Shown here: positions 1 through 8,130 of the stretch, one piece after another
How positions within the stretch are numbered: the first letter of the stretch is position 1
Layout of the letters: each line of letters starts with the position of its first letter
Source: Leifsonia aquatica
GTDB lineage: Bacteria > Actinomycetota > Actinomycetes > Actinomycetales > Microbacteriaceae
Assembly: GCF_014190775.1 (NCBI RefSeq)
Contig: NZ_JACHVP010000001.1
Coordinates: forward strand, 930,001-994,000
Length of the DNA stretch: 64,000 nucleotides
Direction: 5' to 3'
Position numbers and translations under genes: made by a program
The notes under the pieces: generated by a model
What the model was told of the DNA's origin: nothing
Seen by the model: the letters and a program-made list of their open reading frames with translations, nothing else
Databases searched by the model: none

Positions 1-42
1 GCCGCGCTGCTGGGCGCCGAGATCGGCACCCTGCTCGGCTGA
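1..42 (+). CDS. pyrH: UMP kinase, C-terminal end only (partial)
   Basis: Only the last 13 codons and the TGA stop are in the window. The readable tail ends EIGTLLG, which resembles the end of bacterial UMP kinases (usually GE-x-IGTLV), and the gene directly downstream is frr, which normally follows pyrH. The identification rests mainly on this gene order, since 13 residues cannot establish a family. UMP kinase phosphorylates UMP to UDP in pyrimidine nucleotide synthesis. Confidence 0.6.
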   Translation, partial: AALLGAEIGTLLG

Positions 43-90
43 CCGGCCCTCGCCGGGCCCGCCCCGCCGCCTGGCGCGGTGCCGGGGCTC

Positions 91-96
91 TAGACT
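91..96 (+). promoter_or_regulatory. -10 box for frr
   Basis: TAGACT fits the actinobacterial -10 consensus TANNNT and lies 32 nt before the frr start, giving a short leader that contains the GAAGGAG ribosome-binding site. No convincing -35 box is seen 16-18 nt upstream. It could let frr-cdsA be transcribed independently of pyrH. Confidence 0.4.
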
Positions 97-128
97 AGAA
101 CCCGATTGACCGATCTGAAGGAGAAACC

Positions 129-683
129 GTGATCGCCGATGTGATTTCCGACGTCCGCCAGCGTATGAGCAAGACCGTGGACGCGGCGAAGGAGGACTTC
201 GGCACCGTGAGCGCGGGCCGTGCCAACCCGGCGCTCTTCCAGAAGGTCCTCGTGGACTACTACGGCTCGCCGACCCCGCTGGCCCAGCTGGCCGGTCTGC
301 AGAACCCGGAGGCCCGCGTCCTGCTCGTCACGCCCTACGACAAGTCGGCGCTGAAGGAGATCGAGAAGGCCATCGTCGCGATGCCGAGCCTCTCCGCGAA
401 CGTCGGCAACGACGGCGAGATCGTCCGCGTCACGCTCCCCGAGCTGACGGAGGACCGCCGCAAGGAGTTCGTCAAGATCGTCCGCGGCAAGGGCGAGGAC
501 GCCAAGGTGGCGCTCCGCAACATCCGCCGCAAGGCCAAGGACGACCTGGACGCCCTCAAGGGCGAGGTCGGCGACGACGAGGTGGCGCGTGGCGAGAAGG
601 AGCTGGAGACCATCACGCGCACGCACGTCGAGGCCGTCGACGAGGCGTTGAAGCGCAAGGAAGCCGAGCTCCTCGAGGTCTAA
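129..683 (+). CDS. frr: Ribosome recycling factor
   Basis: Ribosome recycling factor (184 aa, the normal length) works with EF-G to split post-termination ribosomes and release mRNA and tRNA in the cytoplasm. The sequence has the family hallmarks: the early GRANP turn at residues 30-34, the [16 protein letters not shown] segment of domain II, and the long charged helix with [12 protein letters not shown] followed by [10 protein letters not shown]. The GTG start at 129 is supported by GAAGGAG six bases upstream. The stop is only 2 nt before cdsA, so the two are almost certainly co-transcribed; the pyrH-frr-cdsA order is typical of actinobacteria. Confidence 0.97.
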   Translation: MIADVISDVRQRMSKTVDAAKEDFGTVSAGRANPALFQKVLVDYYGSPTPLAQLAGLQNPEARVLLVTPYDKSALKEIEKAIVAMPSLSANVGNDGEIVRVTLPELTEDRRKEFVKIVRGKGEDAKVALRNIRRKAKDDLDALKGEVGDDEVARGEKELETITRTHVEAVDEALKRKEAELLEV

Positions 684-685
684 CC

Positions 686-1684
686 ATGAGCGAGGGGAGC
701 GGCACCGGCGCGCCCCGCACGCCGGAGACGGGCAGGCGGGGGAAGCCGCGTTCGCGTGAAGAGCTGCGCGCCCAGGTCCAGGCCACCCGCGCCGACTTCG
801 AACGGCAGGTGCAGGCGCGCAAGGCGCAGCTGGACGCCACGAACGAGCTCATCGAGCAGCGGACCGGGCGCAATCTCATCCTGGCGATCCTGATCGGGCT
901 CGTGGCGGGCGTGATCGTCGTCGGGAGCCTGGTCTTCATCAAGGAGCTCTTCATCCCGTTCGGGATGGCGATGGCGGGGTTCGCGGCATTCGAGCTGACA
1001 CAGGCGTTCCGCAGCGCCGGCCGCCGCATCCCGCGCATCCCGACGGTCCTGGCCGCGGTGGCGATCATCCCGGCCTCGTTCTGGTTCCACGCGGGAGGTC
1101 AGCTCGTCGCGCTGTCCGCGGGCATCGCGCTGGTCGTGGTGTGGCGCCTCGTGGAGGAGCTCGCGGTCCCCGCCCGGCGTGCCGGGGGTGCCGCGCTGGG
1201 TCGAGACCTGACCTGGAGCATCCTCGTCCAGCTGTACGTCAGTCTGCTCGCGAGCTTCGTCCTGCTGCTCCTCGCGGAGCCGGGGGGCGAGTGGTGGGTC
1301 CTGGCGTTCGTCATCATCGTGGTGGCGGTCGACACGGGCGCCTACGCGGCCGGCCTGTCCTGGGGCAAGCACCCGATGGCGCCGACGATCAGCCCCAAGA
1401 AGACCTGGGAGGGCTTCGCGGGCGCCGCGACGACCGCCGTTGTCGCGGGCGTGCTGCTGTCCCTGTTCATGATCGACCAGCCCTGGTGGTTCGGTGTCGT
1501 GTTCGGCGTCGTCCTGCTCCTCACGGCGACGGCGGGAGATCTCGCCGAGTCGCTGATCAAGCGCGACCTCGGCATCAAGGACATGAGCTCGTGGCTGCCC
1601 GGTCACGGCGGGTTCCTCGACCGGCTCGACTCGATCCTGCCGTCGGCCGCGGCGACGTACGTGCTGTTCCTCATCTTCCGATGA
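686..1684 (+). CDS. cdsA: Phosphatidate cytidylyltransferase
   Basis: CDP-diacylglycerol synthase, converting phosphatidic acid and CTP to CDP-diacylglycerol, the branch point of phospholipid synthesis in the membrane. The CDS signature is intact near residues 289-315: SLIKRD, then IKD, then PGHGGFLDRLDS. About eight hydrophobic segments follow a charged 60-residue cytoplasmic N-terminus rich in Arg/Lys/Glu, longer than in E. coli CdsA but usual in actinobacteria. The ATG lies 2 nt after the frr stop, so translation is probably coupled to frr. 332 aa. Confidence 0.96.
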   Translation: MSEGSGTGAPRTPETGRRGKPRSREELRAQVQATRADFERQVQARKAQLDATNELIEQRTGRNLILAILIGLVAGVIVVGSLVFIKELFIPFGMAMAGFAAFELTQAFRSAGRRIPRIPTVLAAVAIIPASFWFHAGGQLVALSAGIALVVVWRLVEELAVPARRAGGAALGRDLTWSILVQLYVSLLASFVLLLLAEPGGEWWVLAFVIIVVAVDTGAYAAGLSWGKHPMAPTISPKKTWEGFAGAATTAVVAGVLLSLFMIDQPWWFGVVFGVVLLLTATAGDLAESLIKRDLGIKDMSSWLPGHGGFLDRLDSILPSAAATYVLFLIFR

Positions 1685-1696
1685 CAGAATGGGGGC

Positions 1697-2239
1697 GTGA
1701 GCACCTTCCCCCGCACCCCGAAGAAGCAGGGATACGACGTCGAGCAGGTCGACGCGTTCCTGCAGACCGCCCGGCGCGCCTACGACGCTGACGAGGCCTC
1801 CGCGCCGATGACGTCGGCCGACATCCGCCGCACGGCCTTCTCGATGCAGAAGGGCGGCTACTCGACGACGCACGTCGACGCGGCCCTCGAGCGCCTCGAG
1901 GACGCCTTCGCCCAGCGCGAGCGCGACCAGTCGCGTCAGGCCGCCGGCGACGAGGCCTGGTTCGCGGATGCCCGCACGACGGCGCAGGTGGTGCTCAACC
2001 GTCTCGACCGGCCCGTGGGGCACCGGTTCGACCGCGTGAGCATCCTGACCCTCGGCTACAACCGTCAGGACGTCGACCGGTTCGCGAATCGGCTCGTGAA
2101 GTACTTCCAGGACGGGCGTCCGATGAGCGTCGAAGAGGTGCGCACGGCCACGTTCCGCGAGCAGCGCGGAGGGTACCGGGAGGTGCAGGTCGACCTGCTC
2201 CTCGACAGCGTCACGGACGTGATGCTCGCCGTCCGGTGA
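1697..2239 (+). CDS. Small DivIVA-domain protein
   Basis: 180-residue soluble protein built from three copies of a DivIVA-like segment, each containing a GY-x-x-x-x-VD core: GYDVEQVDAFL at the start, GGYSTTHVDAALERL in the middle, GYNRQDVDRFANRL and GGYREVQVDLLLDSV near the end. Each copy is preceded by an R-x-x-x-F or similar motif. DivIVA-domain proteins sit at cell poles or septa and scaffold envelope growth; this one lacks the long coiled coil of Wag31. GTG start at 1697; a weak -10 (CAGAAT, 1685-1690) lies 6 nt upstream, so it may be transcribed leaderless as well as from the cdsA operon. Precise role unknown. Confidence 0.85.
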   Translation: MSTFPRTPKKQGYDVEQVDAFLQTARRAYDADEASAPMTSADIRRTAFSMQKGGYSTTHVDAALERLEDAFAQRERDQSRQAAGDEAWFADARTTAQVVLNRLDRPVGHRFDRVSILTLGYNRQDVDRFANRLVKYFQDGRPMSVEEVRTATFREQRGGYREVQVDLLLDSVTDVMLAVR

Positions 2240-2272
2240 GGCTGGCTGTTGCCTGAGGGAGGGCGCGGTTTC

Positions 2273-2301
2273 TTGGATTGTCCGCCGAAGTCCGTTATGG
2301 T
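2273..2301 (+). promoter_or_regulatory. Promoter of the 2311 transglycosylase-like gene
   Basis: TTGGAT (2273-2278), a 17-nt spacer and TATGGT (2296-2301) make the best-matched complete sigma-70-type promoter seen in the window. The predicted transcription start (2308-2311) coincides with the GTG at 2311, implying a leaderless mRNA and ruling out the in-frame TTG at 2278 as the start. Confidence 0.6.
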
Positions 2302-2310
2302 CTTGTGATC

Positions 2311-3015
2311 GTGGGTAGACGAGAAACAGCAGAGATCGTTCCGCTGACACCGGCCAACCCGGTCGGAGTCGCATTCAAGCGATCCCGACGACCGCACATC
2401 CGGTCGCGAGCCCTGCTCTGGGGCTTCGCGTTCAGCGCCGCCGTGGGCTTCGCCCTGGTGAACGTCGTGGACCCGTATTCGGGTTCGACGGCCGCCCCGG
2501 CTTACGCCGACACGCTGCCCAGCCCGCAGACGACCTCCCGTTTCGGAGGCGCTCCGACGCAGTCGCTCACCGCGCCGGGTTCGTACACGACGGCGGTCCA
2601 GCGCGACGCCGTGAGCGTGAAGGCCAAGCCGACGCCGACTCCGACCCCCACGCCGACTCCGTCGACCAGCAAGTCGTCCTCGTCGGCCGCTCCGGCCGCG
2701 GGCAAGCCCGACCCGGGCACGGCCAAGGCGATCGCTTACGAGATGCTCCAGGCACGCGGGATGGGCGACGACCAGTACAGCTGCCTCGTCTCGCTCTGGA
2801 ACCGTGAGTCGGGCTGGAACGTGTACGCCCACAACGGCGGCAGCGGCGCCTACGGCATCCCGCAGGCCCTTCCCGGCAGCAAGATGGCCTCCGCCGGCGC
2901 CGACTGGGAGTCCAACCCCGCCACGCAGATCACCTGGGGCCTGGGCTACATCACCGGTCGCTACGGCACCCCGTGCGGCGCCTGGGATCACTCGGAGTCC
3001 TCCGGCTGGTACTGA
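2311..3015 (+). CDS. Secreted transglycosylase-like protein
   Basis: Predicted exported peptidoglycan-active protein, 234 aa from GTG 2311. An Arg-rich N-terminus is followed by one hydrophobic segment at about residues 36-54, then a Ser/Thr/Pro linker including repeated TP, and a C-terminal domain of about 85 residues with GDDQYSCLVSLWNRESGWN, NGGSGAYGIPQALPGSKM and a C-terminal SGWY. That domain matches the lysozyme/SLT-like fold of actinobacterial lytic transglycosylases, with the E of the RESGWN motif as likely catalytic acid. A paralogue lies at 59393-60163. An in-frame TTG at 2278 is possible but lies inside the promoter. Hydrolytic activity is inferred. Confidence 0.82.
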   Translation: MGRRETAEIVPLTPANPVGVAFKRSRRPHIRSRALLWGFAFSAAVGFALVNVVDPYSGSTAAPAYADTLPSPQTTSRFGGAPTQSLTAPGSYTTAVQRDAVSVKAKPTPTPTPTPTPSTSKSSSSAAPAAGKPDPGTAKAIAYEMLQARGMGDDQYSCLVSLWNRESGWNVYAHNGGSGAYGIPQALPGSKMASAGADWESNPATQITWGLGYITGRYGTPCGAWDHSESSGWY

Positions 3016-3038
3016 CCGGAACCCGGGCGCGGTCGGTT

Positions 3039-3044
3039 TAGACT
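3039..3044 (+). promoter_or_regulatory. -10 box, leaderless start at 3051
   Basis: TAGACT followed by 6 nt and then the ATG at 3051. The spacing puts the transcription start at or next to the start codon; no Shine-Dalgarno sequence is present. Confidence 0.5.
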
Positions 3045-3050
3045 GGTCGG

Positions 3051-3362
3051 ATGCCGCGCAGCAACCGTCCCCGAGGTCGTCATGGCCAGGGGCGCGGCCA
3101 TGTCGACGACCATCAGAACGACGGTCTCGACCGGCTGATGGCCGGCTGGCGTCGCACCGAGACCCGTCGCGGCACCGAATGGAACGTCCAGCCCGTCTCG
3201 GCCGCTCAGGCGCAGAAGAGCTACGTGTGCCCGGGCTGCGGCCGTGACATCGTTCCGGGCGTCGCCCACCTGGTGGCGTGGCGCGCCGACGGCGTGCTGG
3301 GGGACTCCGCCGACCTGGCCGCGCGCCGGCACTGGCACGAGGCCTGCTGGAAGATCGCCTGA
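3051..3362 (+). CDS. Small zinc-finger protein, function unknown
   Basis: 103-residue basic protein. The first 30 residues are Arg/Gly/His-rich and likely disordered; the C-terminal half contains CPGCGRDI, then VAHLVAWR, then RRHWHEACW, a Cys2...His/Cys arrangement suitable for one zinc ion and reminiscent of the HNH-like end of treble-clef fingers. Proteins of this type are conserved in Microbacteriaceae and are often labelled ATP/GTP-binding, but no P-loop is visible here, so I do not use that name. Its own leaderless promoter separates it from the upstream gene; the downstream hydrolase begins 35 nt later. Confidence 0.75.
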   Translation: MPRSNRPRGRHGQGRGHVDDHQNDGLDRLMAGWRRTETRRGTEWNVQPVSAAQAQKSYVCPGCGRDIVPGVAHLVAWRADGVLGDSADLAARRHWHEACWKIA

Positions 3363-3397
3363 CGGCTCGCGCCGCCGAGAGAGACGAGAACGATCAC

Positions 3398-4123
3398 GTG
3401 ACGACGACCACCGAGATCCGTGGCGGCATCGAGCTGCCCGCGCACCGCGAGGACATCGAGCTGCACACCCGTGACGGTCTCACGCTCGTCGGGGAGCTCG
3501 CGACCCCGCTCGACCGGCCGCCCGTCGCGACGCTCGTCACCCTGCACCCACTCCCCACGGCCGGCGGGTTCATGGACTCCCACATCCTGCGCAAGGCGGC
3601 CGGGAGGCTTCCCGAACTGGCCGACATCGCCGTCCTGCGCTTCAACACGCGCGGCACGGCATCCCCGCGCGGTCGCAGTGAGGGCGAGTTCGGGCACGGC
3701 GTCGAGGAGCGCTACGACGTCGAGGCGGCCATGGCGTTCGTCACCGAGCGTGGCCTCCCACACCCGTGGCTGCTCGGCTGGTCGTTCGGCACGGAGCTCG
3801 CCCTCATGTACGGACGCGAGTGCCCGGTCGACGGCGTGATCCTGCTCTCGCCGCCGCTGCACCGCGCGAAGCCCGAGCACCTGGCCGCGTGGGCGGGGGA
3901 CACCCGGCCGATCGTGGCGCTCATCCCGGAGCACGACGACTACCTGCAGCCCGCGGAGGCCGCCCAGCGGTTCGCCCCGCTGCCGCAGATCGAGCTCGTC
4001 GACGTGGCCGGCGGCAAGCACTTGTGGGTGGGGGAGAACCAGACCCGGCGCGTGCTCGACGAGATCGTCGCGCGCCTGAACCCGGCCGCGCTCCCGCTCC
4101 CGACCGAGTGGGCCGGAGCCTAG
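3398..4123 (+). CDS. Alpha/beta hydrolase
   Basis: 241-residue cytosolic serine hydrolase. The nucleophile elbow is GWSFG with Ser at residue 129; the likely acid is in PEHDDYL near residue 180, and the histidine is in GGKHLWVG at residue 208. The early TLHPLP segment supplies the oxyanion-hole region. No signal peptide. The GTG at 3398 was chosen because the ORF upstream of it runs through the preceding gene in another frame and the protein then begins right at the conserved fold. The substrate cannot be told; the family includes esterases and dienelactone-hydrolase-like enzymes. Its stop overlaps by 4 nt the stop of the convergent gene. Confidence 0.85.
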   Translation: MTTTTEIRGGIELPAHREDIELHTRDGLTLVGELATPLDRPPVATLVTLHPLPTAGGFMDSHILRKAAGRLPELADIAVLRFNTRGTASPRGRSEGEFGHGVEERYDVEAAMAFVTERGLPHPWLLGWSFGTELALMYGRECPVDGVILLSPPLHRAKPEHLAAWAGDTRPIVALIPEHDDYLQPAEAAQRFAPLPQIELVDVAGGKHLWVGENQTRRVLDEIVARLNPAALPLPTEWAGA

Positions 4124-5157
4124 AGCTCGTTCTGCCGCGGGATGACGACCTGCTTGATGATCAGCAGGAGGGCCGCCGCGAACGGGATGGCGACGAGCGC
4201 GCCCAGGATGCCGAGGAGCGTGCCGCCGGCGAGGGCGGCGACCACCACCAGAGCGCCGGGCACGGAGACGGCGCGGTTCATGATGCGCGGGCTCAGCACG
4301 TATGCCTCGACCTGCATGTAGACCAGGTAGTAGATGGCGGCGGCGATCGCCGTCGGCGGGCCGGACAGGATGCACACCGCGACGATGATGACGGAGCCGG
4401 TGATCGTGCCGACCAGCGGGATCAACGAGAAGAAGAACGCGATCGTCGCCAGCAGCACCGGGAACTTGGCACCGATGATCGTCAGGAAGATGGCGCTCAG
4501 CACGCCGTTCACCAGGGCGAGCGACACTTGGCCCATGACGTACTTGCCGACCGAGTCGGTGATCTGGTCGCCCAGATCGGCGAAGCGGGAGCGACGGGAG
4601 GCCGGCACCAGCTGGTAGGCCGCGCGCTTGATGCTCGGCAGCGACGCCGTGAAGTAGATCGTGAGGATGATCACGATGATGACCCCGAAGGCACCCTGGA
4701 CGATGCCCGAGGCCGTCTGCAGCACCTTCGAGGTGATGTCGGGGAGGTTCTGCTGCAGCCACTGCGTGACGGCGTTGATGTTCTGATCGTTGATGACCGA
4801 CGGGAACTGGTGCTGGAGGCTCTGGAACCAGTCCTCCGCGCCGCCGCTGTTCACCCAGCTGATCGTGTTGTTCACGAGCTGGGTGGCCTGGGAGATCGCG
4901 ACCGGCACGATCGCCCAGATCACTCCGACGAAGGCGCCGATGATCACGACGAGCGTGATGGTCAGCGCCAGCCAGCGTGGGAAGCGCCGCCGCTCCAGGA
5001 AGGAGATGAGCGGCTCGATCCCCAGCGCGAGGAACAGCGCGGCGCCGATGTAGGTGATGATCGTCGCGAGGCTGACGATCGACGTCAGGATGAGGATGCC
5101 CAGCCCGACGCCGAGCGTCCCGATCAGTCCGACGCGGAAAGCGTTCTGAATCTTCAT
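4120..5157 (-). CDS. AI-2E family transporter
   Basis: 345-residue polytopic membrane protein of the AI-2E (YdiK/TqsA-like) exporter family: two hydrophobic segments at the N-terminus, a soluble, amphipathic region at about 70-150 (NNTISWVNSGG, QHQFPSVINDQ), and four to five further transmembrane helices, ending with GILGALVAIPFAAALLLI, a segment typical of the family. Members have been linked to AI-2 export or to Na+/H+ antiport; the substrate here is unknown. The ATG at 5157 has GGGGGAA upstream. It lies 20 nt downstream of the giant coiled-coil gene and may be in its transcript. Confidence 0.88.
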   Translation of the reverse strand: MKIQNAFRVGLIGTLGVGLGILILTSIVSLATIITYIGAALFLALGIEPLISFLERRRFPRWLALTITLVVIIGAFVGVIWAIVPVAISQATQLVNNTISWVNSGGAEDWFQSLQHQFPSVINDQNINAVTQWLQQNLPDITSKVLQTASGIVQGAFGVIIVIILTIYFTASLPSIKRAAYQLVPASRRSRFADLGDQITDSVGKYVMGQVSLALVNGVLSAIFLTIIGAKFPVLLATIAFFFSLIPLVGTITGSVIIVAVCILSGPPTAIAAAIYYLVYMQVEAYVLSPRIMNRAVSVPGALVVVAALAGGTLLGILGALVAIPFAAALLLIIKQVVIPRQNEL

Positions 5158-5177
5158 GGTTCCCCCGGTCCGGTCGG

Positions 5178-7946
5178 TCAGTCGCGCTCGGTGGTGACGC
5201 TCTCGGCCTGCTGGAGCATGCCGCGGAGGTTCTCGAAGTAGCCGGCGACGGCTTCGCGCTCGATCTTGATCTTGGCGAGGCTCTCCTCGGCGTCGGCCAC
5301 GAGCCGCTTGCTGCGCTCCTCCGCCTCGTCGAGCTGGGCGGCCGCGCGCTCCTCGGCGTCGCGCACGATCGCCGCAGCGGTCTGCTCGGCCTCCTTGCGC
5401 GCCTTCTTCATGGTCTCGCGCGCCTCGGCCTCGAGGGACTCGCTCTCCGAGCGCGCCTGCGCCGTGCGCTTCGTGGCCTCCTGGAGCTGCGCGTTCGCGT
5501 CGTCGAGGTACTTCTGCGTCTGGGCGACGGCCTCCTGGTGACGAGTCAGGTACTCCTTCTCGGCCTCGTCACGGCGGGCCCGCAGTTCGACGTCGAGGTC
5601 GATGCGGGCCTGCTGGACCTCGTGCGTGCGGGCGTCGAGCTCGGCGAGCGTGCTCGTGCGCAGCGTCGTCAGCTCGGTCTCGAGCGCGGCCCGCGCGTCC
5701 GCTGCCTCTTGCTCGAACTCGGCGGTGCGCTCGGCGATCTCGGCGGCGAGGGCGGTGCGCGCCTCCGCCACCTCGGCCTCCAGGGCCGTGCGGGCCTCTC
5801 CGGTCTCCTTCTCGAGGGCGACGCGGGCCTGCTGCGTCTCGTCGGCGAGGGTCAGACGCGTCTGCTCCGCTTCCGCCTCCAGAGCGATCCTCTGCTGCTC
5901 GCGCTCGTTGGCGAGCTCGTTCGCCGTGGACTCGCGCTGGTCGGCGAGCTCGACGGCCGTGCGCCGGGCGTCCTCCGCCAGCGTGGTGCGGCTGCGCTCG
6001 GTCTCCTCCGCGAGCCGCGACGACGTCTGCTCGACCTCGGCGGCCAGCGCGGATTTCGTCTGCTCGACCTCGGCGGCCAGGGCCGACTTCGTGGTGCTGA
6101 TCTCCGTCTCGAGAGCGGAACGGGCCTGCTCCGTGTCGGCGGCCAGCTTCGTCGTCGTCTGCTCGACCTCGGCGGCGAGGGCGGACTTCGTCTGCTCAAC
6201 CTCTGCCGCGAGGGCGGACTTCGTCTGCTCCACCTCCGTGGCGAGGGCGGACTTCGTGGACGCGACCTCGGTCGCGAGGGTGGACGTCGTCTGCTCCACC
6301 TCGGCGGCCAGCGCGGCCCGTGTCGACTCCACCTCGGCCGCGAGCCGGGCCTGCGTCGACGTGACCTCGGCCTGGAGGGCGCTGCGTCCCTGCGAGAGCT
6401 CGTCGGCGAGGGCGGTGCGCGCGGCATCCACCTCGGCGGCGAGATCGGCGCGGAGCTGGGTCGCCTCGGCGTCCAGCTCGCGGCGCCGGCGCTCGGTCTC
6501 GGCTTCCAGCTCGGCACGGGACGTCTCCGCGGCGGCGGCGAGCTCGCTGGCGCTCCGCTCCCGGTCCGCGGCGAGCTCGGCGGCGGTCGCGGTGCGCTCG
6601 GCCTCCAACGCAGCGCGGGTCTCCGTGGACTCCTTCTCGAGGGCCGTGCGCGTCTGCAGGGTGTCGTCGGCGAGCTGCGTGGTCGTGCGCTCGACCTCGT
6701 CCGCGAGCTCGGACTTGGTGCGGGTGACCTCCTCCGCGAGGGCGGACTGCGTCCGGGTGACCTCGTCCGCGAGTTCGGACTTGGTGCGGGTGACCTCCTC
6801 CGCGAGGGCGGACTGCGTCCGGGTGACCTTGTCCGCGAGCTCGGTGCGCGCGCGATCGACCTCGTCGGTCAGGGCCGAACGCGTGGTGGTGACCTCGTCG
6901 GCGAGCGCCGAGCGGGTCTGCTCCACCTCGGCGGCCAGGGCGGCCTTCGTCTGCTCGACCTCGAGGGCGAGCGCCTTCGTGGTCTGCTCCACCTCGGTCT
7001 TCAGGGAGAGCCGCGTGGTGGCGTCCTCGTCGGCGAGGTCGGCGCGCGTCTGAGCGGACTCTGCCGCCAGCGTCGCGCGCTGCTGCTCGACCTCGGCAGC
7101 GAGGTCGGCGCGGGTCTGCGCCGCTTCGGCGGCGAGCTCGGCGCGCAGCCGGGCCTCGTCGGCCGCCAGCCGGTCGGCGGTCTCGGCCACGCGACGGTCC
7201 AGGTCCAGGCGGATCTGCGCCGCCTCTCGCTCGAATGCGGCGCGATCCTGGGCGAACGCGCCCTCGAGCTCACCGCGCCGGGCTTCGATGGTGCGCTCCA
7301 GCTCGGCGGCCTCTGCGCGCGCGGCCTCGGCCTCGCGGGACGCGACGGCCTTCAGCTCGGCGGCTTCGCGGTCGGCTTCGGCGCGCAGGGCGGCCGCCTC
7401 GCGCTTGCTCGTGGCGCGCAATTCCGCGGCCTCCGTGGCGACGGCGCCGCGAATCCCCGCCGCCTCGCGCATCGCGTCGTTGAGGAGGGTCTCCTTGTCG
7501 GCGCGCGTCTTCGCCTGGAGCTCGGTCGCCTCGATCTGGGCGTCCTCGAGGGCGGTGGTGGCGCGCGCGGTGGCATCGGCGATCAGGCGCTCCGCCTGCT
7601 GGGCGGCGGCCTTCTTGACCTTCTCGATCTCATCGGCGACGCCGGCGCGCAGCTTCTCGGCGTCGATGTCGGCCTGGGCGATCAGGCGGGTGGACTGCTC
7701 CTCGGCGACCCGGAGGGTGTTCTCGAGCTTGGTGCCGAGCCCCGAGTAGGTGGGGCTGCCGACCTCTTCGATCTCCGCACTCAGCTCGTCGATGCGGAGC
7801 TGGAGGCGCTTGATCTCCTTGGTCGAGTCCGAAGCCTGCGTGTTCGACTTGATCAGCTCGCGCCGCAGCTCCTGAACCGCCTTGTCGACTTCGTCTTTGT
7901 CGTACCCGCGGAAGACCTGCGTGAAGTTCGATTCATCGATGGCCAC
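5178..7946 (-). CDS. Giant DivIVA-headed coiled-coil protein
   Basis: A 922-residue scaffold-type protein. Residues 1-40 form a DivIVA-like head (FTQVFRGYDKDEVDKAV) and the rest is almost unbroken coiled coil, very rich in Ala, Glu, Arg and Thr and with practically no Pro or Gly after residue 90. The central part (about 200-720) is organised in 11-residue (hendecad) units such as LAAEVEQTKSA. By analogy with Streptomyces Scy/FilP and mycobacterial Wag31 it may polymerise at the poles or septum. The GTG at 7946 is preferred over an upstream ATG (7994) because AGGAG lies 8 nt before it and the DivIVA homology begins there. AI-2E exporter follows. Function is inferred from architecture only. Confidence 0.88.
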   Translation of the reverse strand: MAIDESNFTQVFRGYDKDEVDKAVQELRRELIKSNTQASDSTKEIKRLQLRIDELSAEIEEVGSPTYSGLGTKLENTLRVAEEQSTRLIAQADIDAEKLRAGVADEIEKVKKAAAQQAERLIADATARATTALEDAQIEATELQAKTRADKETLLNDAMREAAGIRGAVATEAAELRATSKREAAALRAEADREAAELKAVASREAEAARAEAAELERTIEARRGELEGAFAQDRAAFEREAAQIRLDLDRRVAETADRLAADEARLRAELAAEAAQTRADLAAEVEQQRATLAAESAQTRADLADEDATTRLSLKTEVEQTTKALALEVEQTKAALAAEVEQTRSALADEVTTTRSALTDEVDRARTELADKVTRTQSALAEEVTRTKSELADEVTRTQSALAEEVTRTKSELADEVERTTTQLADDTLQTRTALEKESTETRAALEAERTATAAELAADRERSASELAAAAETSRAELEAETERRRRELDAEATQLRADLAAEVDAARTALADELSQGRSALQAEVTSTQARLAAEVESTRAALAAEVEQTTSTLATEVASTKSALATEVEQTKSALAAEVEQTKSALAAEVEQTTTKLAADTEQARSALETEISTTKSALAAEVEQTKSALAAEVEQTSSRLAEETERSRTTLAEDARRTAVELADQRESTANELANEREQQRIALEAEAEQTRLTLADETQQARVALEKETGEARTALEAEVAEARTALAAEIAERTAEFEQEAADARAALETELTTLRTSTLAELDARTHEVQQARIDLDVELRARRDEAEKEYLTRHQEAVAQTQKYLDDANAQLQEATKRTAQARSESESLEAEARETMKKARKEAEQTAAAIVRDAEERAAAQLDEAEERSKRLVADAEESLAKIKIEREAVAGYFENLRGMLQQAESVTTERD
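6702..6833 (-). repeat. 66-bp tandem duplication inside the coiled-coil gene
   Basis: Two adjacent 66-nt copies (6702-6767 and 6768-6833) differ at two positions. Each encodes 22 residues, that is two hendecads (EVTRTQSALAE then EVTRTKSELAD). Looser 33-nt repeats of the same kind run through about 6000-6300 (AAEVEQTKSAL units). The pattern indicates growth of the rod by in-frame duplication. Confidence 0.85.
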
Positions 7947-8130
7947 GTGTGTTACTCCTGAAATGTCCGGACGCGAGCTGCTCGCACGCCGCATCGATCT
8001 TACATTTGGCGCCGGGTACCCGCATGGGGGACTGCACTCCCGTGCAGGGAACGGTTAGATGCCTTTCAGGGTGCTCGACTATCGTGGAGTGTCTGTGCCC
8101 GCCCCCCTCCCGGCACACGAGGAGATCTGT

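Noticed and set aside
2278-2310. TTG at 2278 as start of the first transglycosylase-like protein
   Set aside because: It lies between the -35 and -10 boxes of the promoter, so it would not be in the mRNA.
2620-2670. CCGACGCC-type short tandem repeats (also near 9010-9060 and 8470-8510)
   Set aside because: They encode Thr/Pro and Ser/Thr linkers of exported proteins and carry the expected codon bias; not independent repeat elements.
5538-7961. 807-aa plus-strand ORF antisense to the coiled-coil gene, rich in GL and RG repeats
   Set aside because: It is the opposite-strand reading of the hendecad repeats; it has no start context or recognisable domain, and the minus-strand frame has an SD, a DivIVA head and the codon pattern of a real gene.
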